Positions 58,360-64,000 of a DNA stretch of 64,000 nucleotides are shown one piece after another. This DNA is from Clostridia bacterium (lineage in GTDB: Bacteria > Bacillota > Clostridia > Oscillospirales > Acutalibacteraceae). Position 1 is the stretch's first letter. The number at the start of each line of letters is the position of its first letter. The stretch covers positions 1 through 64,000 of the forward strand of contig JAFQON010000013.1 of assembly GCA_017403185.1 (NCBI GenBank), given 5' to 3'. The notes beneath the pieces were generated by a model. It saw nothing but the letters and a program-made list of their open reading frames with translations, had not been told where the DNA came from and did no database searches. Both the position numbers and the translations under genes were made by a program.

Positions 58360-58725
58360 TTGATTGACTGTCTGAGCATTCTCTCAACATTAAGGGAGTA
58401 TTATTCCGCTCAGGGTACGGATGAGGAGCTTGCTCCTCTCTGTACCGCAGCGGCAAAAGAGATTCTGCCGAGAATAAAACCCAATGCGGAGCATTCCGAT
58501 ATAAGACTCATAAACCTTGCGGCGGCAATTGTGAATCACCGCCTGTGCATGAGAAGCCTTCACTCCGCAGACGGTGTAACTTCGTTCAAGGCTGGCGATG
58601 TTACCGTGAGCATCTCGCCGTCAGCTCTCATTGAGCAGGCTGAAAAAGAAAAAGCGGCTGCAACCGTGGCTGCACTTCCGCTTCTCAGGGATGACGGATT
58701 TTTCTTCGGGCAGGTGAGCATATGA
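58360..58725 (+). CDS. Head-tail connector-like protein
   Basis: 121 residues from a TTG at 58360 (GGAGG eight bases ahead). Helical, with ILSTLREYYSAQG, PLCTAAAKEILPRI and a C-terminal AKEKAAATVAAL stretch. The position just after the capsid gene is that of the XkdH/gp6-type adaptor. Its stop overlaps the next ATG. Confidence 0.65.
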   Translation: MIDCLSILSTLREYYSAQGTDEELAPLCTAAAKEILPRIKPNAEHSDIRLINLAAAIVNHRLCMRSLHSADGVTSFKAGDVTVSISPSALIEQAEKEKAAATVAALPLLRDDGFFFGQVSI

Positions 58726-59057
58726 ATATTTCTCCCATTTTTGAAAACTACGGCAGACCCGCCGCATTTGTATCCAAAGACGGTGAAGAGCTGAGCGAAA
58801 TGAAGGCTTTTATAAGCCCTCTGCGCTATAAGAATAAAATGTATCTTTACGGTGTCAATACCGAAATCGGCTACAATTCACAGGGACATTATCTTTACAT
58901 AGGACCTCCTGACCCCGACCTTACCGCCGCCGATGACGGCGAATATATCGCCTGCCTCGGTGAAAAATACAGAATTGACAGGGCGGAAAAGGTCTACAAA
59001 GGCAACGAAGTATTTTATATCTGGGCGATAATCAGGGTTATCGTTGAGATAGACTGA
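58722..59057 (+). CDS. Head completion/joining protein-like
   Basis: 111 residues with ISPLRYKNKMYLYG, YIGPPDPDLTAADDGEYI and a beta-rich end, like small head-closure proteins of PBSX-like phages. It overlaps the preceding gene by four bases. Confidence 0.6.
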   Translation: MNISPIFENYGRPAAFVSKDGEELSEMKAFISPLRYKNKMYLYGVNTEIGYNSQGHYLYIGPPDPDLTAADDGEYIACLGEKYRIDRAEKVYKGNEVFYIWAIIRVIVEID

Positions 59058-59067
59058 GAGGTGAAGC

Positions 59068-59910
59068 ATGAGTGAAATAAGCGCATTGCCCGCAAATATT
59101 GTTGCGTGGCTCAAAAGCAGGGAAGAGCTTGCGGATATCAGATTCCTCACGGAATTCCCTGCATTAAAGAAGGCGGTGCCTCTTAAGCACACCACGGTTG
59201 CCGTGGGTATTGAAAGCATGGAAATTGTTGATTCGTTTGTTGAGAATGATGAGGGCGTGCTTGTTGAAAACGAATACTGCAGGCAGGCAAAAATCAAGCT
59301 CAGGCTTTCGATTCATGCGCCGTATTCGGCAGGCGGTGAGGAATGCCACGATGCGTTTACGGATATTATCGACTGCCTGACCTTTGCTTCGGGGCTCGAT
59401 ATTCTTTATTCGGGCTGTGACGACATTGTGTCGGACAGAGATACGGATGCCTTTGTGCTCGGTGCTTGGGCGATGGTCAACGCATCGCTCTGCCCTGCGG
59501 CTACATCAAGCCTTGATTTTCCGTCTTTCATCACCAAAGACCTGCTCTGCGGCTCGCATATTCAGAATGCGGATATCCACCTTTCCCCCGAGCAGAAGCT
59601 CTCTCTCGATTCTCCGTTTGTTACGGGTTCATATTTCGGCACGGGTGCGGCATCCCGCACGGTTTCGCTGGATTTTGTGCCGAGCCTTATCATTATCATA
59701 AGAGACGGTATGCCGCTTATTGAATCGGATTTTACCGCAAGAACCAATTATACAATTGCGGCAATCGGCTTTAACGGAGCGGCATCAATGGGGCTTGAAT
59801 ATACAAGCGGCGGCTTCAGGGTGAGCAATTCAACAACGCAGACCTACGGCGGCTGCTACCCCAATCTCAACGAGCTCAATAAAACATATCAGTTCATAGC
59901 GTTCAGGTAA
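59068..59910 (+). CDS. Phage structural protein with a tail-type C-terminal domain
   Basis: 280 residues. The N-terminal part (about 1-120) resembles minor tail or completion proteins (TTVAVGIESMEIVDSF, KIKLRLSIHAPYSAGG). The C-terminal part, after a Ser/Pro-rich link, is beta-rich (SLDFVPSLIIIIRDG, NYTIAAIGFNGAASMG) and ends NELNKTYQFIAFR, like the end domain of phage collar or tail-tip proteins. GAGGTGA precedes the ATG. It is the last gene of the block; no tail tube, tape measure, lysis or integrase genes follow. Confidence 0.6.
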   Translation: MSEISALPANIVAWLKSREELADIRFLTEFPALKKAVPLKHTTVAVGIESMEIVDSFVENDEGVLVENEYCRQAKIKLRLSIHAPYSAGGEECHDAFTDIIDCLTFASGLDILYSGCDDIVSDRDTDAFVLGAWAMVNASLCPAATSSLDFPSFITKDLLCGSHIQNADIHLSPEQKLSLDSPFVTGSYFGTGAASRTVSLDFVPSLIIIIRDGMPLIESDFTARTNYTIAAIGFNGAASMGLEYTSGGFRVSNSTTQTYGGCYPNLNELNKTYQFIAFR

Positions 59911-59938
59911 TCTACGGTTAGCTTTTTACCTATAAGAA

Positions 59939-59968
59939 AGGCTGCCCCGTCAATCGGCGGGACAGCCT
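59939..59968. terminator. Bidirectional terminator after the phage block
   Basis: AGGCTG-C-CCCG arm with CGGG-A-CAGCCT around an eight-base loop, between the end of the phage block (59910) and the ChbG gene stop (59975). Confidence 0.75.
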
Positions 59969-59974
59969 GATTTA

Positions 59975-60874
59975 TTATTTTCTCATTGCTGCAAGGTCAC
60001 GGTAGTTGATAAGCTTGATGCCGTGTGCCTCAATGTGCTGCTTTGTTTTGGGGTCATTCATAACCTGATATTCCCACACTCTTCTGTTCCAGCAGCCCGT
60101 TGTGCCTTTGAGGTCGTCGGTTTCAATTGAGGGGTGAAGGTAGGTTTCGGTTACGCCGTTGGGAATGTTTGCATAGAGGTCATAGAGATATTCCTTGAAA
60201 TTCTCATAGCTTTCATCCTGAGGGCCGCCCCATTCGTTGGGGATGAGGTAATCGGGGATTGCAACGCCCTGAGCGTTTGCGAATGCGATGATTTTGCCGA
60301 ACACCATCTCAATAAGGCTCTTGTCAACATTGATATCGAGCATCGAGTTGCCCATCATTGCATCGGTAACATTGCCCGGCAGGCGGAAGGGCAGACCGTA
60401 TTCGCCCGCAAGGGCAAGAGTTGTCTGCAGAAGCTCGAAGCGGCCCGTTTCGATGCCGTAGAGTGAACCCATATGATTATCAAGGTGCGAGGGATTAACA
60501 AGGCCGAGCTTCTTGCAGCGCTCAATCTGTGCTCTGATTTCGCCTTCAACCTCGTCAATATCAACATTTTGTTCAACCTGATCGCTTTCGTGCCACATGA
60601 AGCCCTCTTCGTCACGGAGCGAATCGGTGTTGTTTGAATTCACGGGTGCCCAGCGATAGTTTGACCATTCGCTCGTGAGGGTAAGATGAACACCGATTGC
60701 AAACTGCGGATTTTCGCCCGCAAATCTGCAGGCCTCGGGTGCCCATGCGCAGGGAGCCATGATTGTTGATGATGTGAGAGCACTCTTTTCGTTTTTAAGA
60801 AGCTCCATAACAGCGAGGTTTGCGCCTCTGCACATTCCGAAATCGTCTGCGTTGATGATAAGATATCTGTCCAT
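59975..60874 (-). CDS. ChbG/YdjC-family carbohydrate deacetylase
   Basis: 299 residues. YdjC motifs: YLIINADDFGMCRGAN (metal-binding Asp, about 4-19), GVHLTLTSEW (about 62) and PSHLDNHMGSLYG (metal-binding His, about 124-136). Such enzymes remove acetyl groups from N-acetylglucosamine oligosaccharides such as diacetylchitobiose. It precedes GH92 in the opposite order of transcription (GH92 is upstream, 13 bases), so the two share an operon for glycan breakdown. Confidence 0.9.
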   Translation of the reverse strand: MDRYLIINADDFGMCRGANLAVMELLKNEKSALTSSTIMAPCAWAPEACRFAGENPQFAIGVHLTLTSEWSNYRWAPVNSNNTDSLRDEEGFMWHESDQVEQNVDIDEVEGEIRAQIERCKKLGLVNPSHLDNHMGSLYGIETGRFELLQTTLALAGEYGLPFRLPGNVTDAMMGNSMLDINVDKSLIEMVFGKIIAFANAQGVAIPDYLIPNEWGGPQDESYENFKEYLYDLYANIPNGVTETYLHPSIETDDLKGTTGCWNRRVWEYQVMNDPKTKQHIEAHGIKLINYRDLAAMRK

Positions 60875-60887
60875 TTTTACTTCTCCT

Positions 60888-62936
60888 TTAAATCAAATCT
60901 TTATACTGAATTTTATTGCCGTCAAATTTGTTCACATCGAGCTCTTTATCGCCGATAAAGGCTTTGTCAACCTGCTTTATTCCCTTGACATATTCGGGTC
61001 TGCCGGGGCAGAAGGGGTAAAGACCGAGCACACCGAAAATATACCATATAGCCGTTGTGCCGTTGTCCTCGTCACCGGGGAAGCCGTCATCCTCATATGA
61101 AAAAAGCTCATCGCAGATTTTTTTGACCCAATGTTCGGTTTTCTCAACCTCGCCAAGCTCCGAATAAATATAAGGAATATGGAAGGAGGGCTGATTGTTC
61201 ATGCCGCACTGACCGAAGTCAACCGCCGCCATCTCGGTTATCTCGTGAATTTCGCAGCCGTAGCCGATGATTTCATAATACGGCGGAGTTGCAAAAAGCT
61301 CATCTATTTTTGCAATCAGCTTATCCTTGCCGCCATAGAGCTTTGCGAGCCCCTCCATATCGTGGGGCACTGCGAATGAATTCTGCCACGCACTGCCCTC
61401 TGTGTAATCCCTGCCCCAGCCGATGGGTGTGAAGTCGGGGCGGAATTCGCCTTTTTTGTTCTTTGCACGCATAAAGCCCGTTTCGGGGTCAAAGAGATTT
61501 TTGTAGTTGAGAGCACGCTTTCTGTATTCTTTTTCGATATCCTTTTTGCCGAGTATTTTTGCAATTTCTGCTATGCACCAGTCGCCGTAAGCCGCATCAA
61601 GAGTGAGGTTTACGGTCTCTTTTTCTTCCTCGTAGGGCACATAGCCGAGCTTGCAGTAGCTCTCTGCACCGTTTCTGCCGAAGCGTTTGTGAGGCGCATT
61701 TGTAACGGAATGCTTTATCATTCCTTCAAGTGCAATTTCAAGAGTGTCATTATCAATGAAGCCCTTCACCGCACCGTCGGCGATAACCGCATCAACGAGC
61801 GTGCTCGGCATACAGCCGCATTCGCCGATTGAAAGCCAGCGGGGGAGCCAACCGCTCTCTTTGTATTCATTGATGAATGCTGCAAGCATTTCACGCAGCT
61901 CATCTTTTGCGACAAGGGCAAAGAAGGGGTAAACCGTGCGGTATGTATCCCAAAAGCCGTTGTCGGTGTATCTCACGCCGCTGCGGATTGAGCCGTCGTG
62001 GGGGCAGTAGTGAATCGGGTTGCCGTTTTTATCGTATTCGTAGCATTTATGGGGGTAGAGGAATGCACGGTACATACACGAATAGAAGGTCTTGAAGAGC
62101 TTTTTGTCTTTGGTTTCTATTTTAACTCTTGAAAGATACTCTTCCCATGTGTTTTCGGCAAAAGCCTTTGTGTCTTCAAGCGATTTGCCCGAAAGCTCTG
62201 TTTCAAGATTGAGAAGAGCCTGTTCAAAGCTGATGTACGAGGTTGAAAGGCGGATATCCGTCACTTTGCTTGTGAGCGCAAGGTGAATTCCCGCTTTTTT
62301 ACCCCTGCATTTTGTGCCTTTTCTGAATTTATCGTCACTGCTGACGAGCGTTTTTTCTGCATCAACGCTGCCTTCGGGGAAGCGGAACACGATATATGTT
62401 TTAAATTTCACCGCTTCACCGCTCATGTGCATATCGGTTGATGCAAAGAGAGTGCTTGTTTTTTCATCAAAACGGTAGCTGCACATTCCTTTTACGGGGG
62501 TGACGGAGAAATAATTGTCGCCGTCTTCGTCAAAGGAAATTCGTATCTGTGCACCTCTTTCGGAGGGCGAAAGCTCGAAAACAGATCTTGAGCGAAGCAA
62601 ACGGAATTTAAGATAGTGCGGAGTAAGCACCGCTTCCTCGGGCCTGAAGCCCGACCAACGCTCTTCGCCGTCAAAGCCGCCGAGAAGCTTGTTCTGCGGT
62701 GTCATCAGCATTGCTCCGTAATCCGCAATCCACGGTGAGGGCTGATGAGTGAGCCTGATTCCTTCAAGGCTGCGGCTGTCGGGGTGGTAATACCATCTGA
62801 TGTTACCCTCAACATTCTGCGGACAAAATGCCGCCATGCCGAAGGGGAGCTGAACAAGCGGCAGGGTGTTGCCGTTTGAATAGCGGTGAACGGATTTGCT
62901 GCCTTGCTTTGTGTTGACATAATCAAGATATCTCAT
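60888..62936 (-). CDS. Glycoside hydrolase family 92 (alpha-mannosidase type)
   Basis: 682 residues, no signal peptide. The N-terminal beta-sandwich starts YLDYVNTKQGSKSVHRYSNG with LVQLPFGMAAFCPQN. The (alpha/alpha)6 catalytic domain has FWDTYRTVYPFFALV, TLDAAYGDWCIAEIA, NQPSFHIPYIY and GDEDNGTTAIWYIFGVLGLYP. GH92 enzymes are Ca2+-dependent exo-alpha-mannosidases acting on N-glycan or yeast mannans; most relatives are secreted, so a cytoplasmic form implies imported oligosaccharides. The ATG overlaps the stop of the flagellin methylase gene (ATGA). Confidence 0.88.
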   Translation of the reverse strand: MRYLDYVNTKQGSKSVHRYSNGNTLPLVQLPFGMAAFCPQNVEGNIRWYYHPDSRSLEGIRLTHQPSPWIADYGAMLMTPQNKLLGGFDGEERWSGFRPEEAVLTPHYLKFRLLRSRSVFELSPSERGAQIRISFDEDGDNYFSVTPVKGMCSYRFDEKTSTLFASTDMHMSGEAVKFKTYIVFRFPEGSVDAEKTLVSSDDKFRKGTKCRGKKAGIHLALTSKVTDIRLSTSYISFEQALLNLETELSGKSLEDTKAFAENTWEEYLSRVKIETKDKKLFKTFYSCMYRAFLYPHKCYEYDKNGNPIHYCPHDGSIRSGVRYTDNGFWDTYRTVYPFFALVAKDELREMLAAFINEYKESGWLPRWLSIGECGCMPSTLVDAVIADGAVKGFIDNDTLEIALEGMIKHSVTNAPHKRFGRNGAESYCKLGYVPYEEEKETVNLTLDAAYGDWCIAEIAKILGKKDIEKEYRKRALNYKNLFDPETGFMRAKNKKGEFRPDFTPIGWGRDYTEGSAWQNSFAVPHDMEGLAKLYGGKDKLIAKIDELFATPPYYEIIGYGCEIHEITEMAAVDFGQCGMNNQPSFHIPYIYSELGEVEKTEHWVKKICDELFSYEDDGFPGDEDNGTTAIWYIFGVLGLYPFCPGRPEYVKGIKQVDKAFIGDKELDVNKFDGNKIQYKDLI

Positions 62937-64000
62937 GCTTTTTCTCCTTCCGAGAGAATGTTTATAAGGTTTTCGGTGCCGTAGTAACGGCTTTTTTTCA
63001 TTGAACGGAAAAGATAATCCAGATTATCTGAGCAATGCTCAATTTCTTTTGAATATTTTTGAGAAATATCGGTGCGCTGTTCCTTCGTGAGTGCTCCGAG
63101 AGCTGCGTGCAGCCGCTTTACTGCGATGACCGATACGGCGGCGAATTTTGCTTTTGTGAGCACATCGCCGTCATAGGCGGCAGTGATAAAATAACGGAAA
63201 ATGAAGTAAATCATAAGTTGCTCATATTCCCAATCAGGGGCGACGAAGCCTTGCATATCAACGCATTCGATGTTGCGGAGCTTATCGCCGAAATCGGGTC
63301 TTATAAATTCAAGTGTGCTGAAATCCGCAGAAAATCTGTTGAGTGCACGCTTTGCTTTTGTCTGAGAATAAGTGTGCTCATGAGAAAGAAAAAATTCCGC
63401 ACTGAGAAAAGCCGCTTTTTCAAGGCAATCTTCTTTTATAAGCTGCTGCAACGCCTGAGAAAATTCCAAAAAAGCACAAATCCTGTGCTCAACTGAAAAT
63501 TTTCTTTGCTGAAGTATATCTATCGCCTTTTTTCGTGCAGCAAGCAGCGTAAAATATAATTCCGCATCAAAATCCGAGGGAATGATTGCGCCGTCGGTTT
63601 CTTTTGAAACAAGGGCTGCGGGCTCGTCGCTTTCAAATATCAGCCTTGCCGCTTCGGGGCAGGAGAGAGAAAGACCCTCTTCAAGCCTTGCACCGAATGC
63701 GTTTGTGAATCGGGGGAATTTTCTGCAGGTCAGGCAGAGATTTTCGTGACCGATTTCTTTATACATCTCACAAAGACCGCTGTCGAGCAGAAACGGGCAT
63801 CTGTTGCCCTGAGCGGCAAATATGCTCTCACCGTCACCGTCAGCCGTGATAAGGCTGCGGATTTTATCGCCGTAAGGGCTGCTTAAGCTGCCGTATTTTT
63901 CAAGACTTTCGCCGTCAATAACGATATCCCAGCCTGCGCAGCAGGTGTCGGGGCATCTGTCGGCGATGCAGGCGAATTTTTCAAAATAAACGGGGCGTGT
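62933..64000 (-). CDS. fliB: Flagellin lysine-N-methylase (FliB-like), 3' part
   Basis: At least 356 residues, open at the right edge. The edge sequence reads YFEKFACIADRCPDTCCAGW, then CPFLLDSGLCEMYKEIGHENLC and CRKFPR: the cysteine-rich N-terminal region typical of FliB, probably a metal or Fe-S cluster site. FliB methylates lysines on flagellin, which implies that the organism is flagellated. Only the first few residues should be missing. It is transcribed towards the GH92 gene and coupled to it by an ATGA overlap. Confidence 0.88.
   Translation of the reverse strand, partial: TRPVYFEKFACIADRCPDTCCAGWDIVIDGESLEKYGSLSSPYGDKIRSLITADGDGESIFAAQGNRCPFLLDSGLCEMYKEIGHENLCLTCRKFPRFTNAFGARLEEGLSLSCPEAARLIFESDEPAALVSKETDGAIIPSDFDAELYFTLLAARKKAIDILQQRKFSVEHRICAFLEFSQALQQLIKEDCLEKAAFLSAEFFLSHEHTYSQTKAKRALNRFSADFSTLEFIRPDFGDKLRNIECVDMQGFVAPDWEYEQLMIYFIFRYFITAAYDGDVLTKAKFAAVSVIAVKRLHAALGALTKEQRTDISQKYSKEIEHCSDNLDYLFRSMKKSRYYGTENLINILSEGEKA

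Noticed and set aside
53223-59910. Complete prophage
   Set aside because: No integrase, repressor, replication, tail, lysis genes or attachment repeats are visible, so only a head module is claimed.

Overview
The window looks like the chromosome of an anaerobic, fermentative, probably gut-dwelling member of the Clostridia (Oscillospiraceae/Ruminococcaceae type). The basis is the gene content: pyruvate:ferredoxin oxidoreductase, a trimeric NADH/ferredoxin [FeFe] hydrogenase, a Na+-translocating decarboxylase, glycogen phosphorylase, GH3 and GH92 glycosidases and flagellin lysine methylase. Strong GGAGG ribosome sites and a moderate GC content fit this. The assignment rests on recognised families, not on a database search. 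No rRNA, tRNA or CRISPR array was seen.

Layout. 1-7.4 kb: the start of a PFOR gene (minus), then three exported calcineurin-type phosphoesterases and a CDP-alcohol phosphatidyltransferase. 7.4-12 kb: a GH3 glycosidase, RmuC and MTA/SAH nucleosidase. 12-13.2 kb: a divergent lipoprotein/XRE-regulator pair with two matching operators. 13.3-18.3 kb: an unusual operon of SCP2-like protein, class III aminotransferase, split transketolase and a second SCP2-like protein. 17.3-18.4 kb: palindromic repeats, including an array of hairpins separated by GTGATAT. 18.4-27.6 kb: a TRIC-type channel, TadA, glycogen phosphorylase, a CPBP protease, a leucine-rich-repeat lipoprotein behind regularly spaced TGTAA boxes, a PI-PLC-like protein and RlmI. 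27.8-36.1 kb: a ten-gene hydrogenase operon. The bifurcating-type enzyme subunits (NuoE-like, NuoF-like, catalytic HydA) flank a probable H2-sensing/regulatory set: a second H-cluster-like protein, two DRTGG proteins, two GHKL ATPases and a PHP phosphoesterase. 36.2-43.4 kb: an HtrA protease, a two-component system, aldose epimerase, an EFR1 ferredoxin-flavodoxin, a 39-residue Asn/Gln-rich peptide gene, DUF554 and a 51-residue peptide gene. 43.4-48.4 kb: a four-gene Na+-pumping decarboxylase operon and glycyl-tRNA synthetase. 48.5-52.8 kb: a zinc-ribbon membrane protein, a small hydrophobic protein, an XRE-HTH/lipase fusion and MgtE behind a structured leader. 53.2-59.9 kb: a compact PBSX-like phage head and packaging module with no tail, lysis or integration genes. 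60-64 kb: ChbG/YdjC deacetylase, GH92 glycosidase and the 3' part of flagellin lysine-N-methylase.

The strongest candidates for undescribed biology are these. (1) The SCP2/aminotransferase/transketolase operon: its chemistry, if applied to a fatty aldehyde, would give a sphingoid-type 2-amino-1,3-diol without serine palmitoyltransferase (inference only). (2) The putative H2-sensor set embedded in the hydrogenase operon. (3) The membrane-tethered HTH-lipase fusion. (4) The tail-less head/packaging locus. (5) Several small regulatory or peptide units described below.
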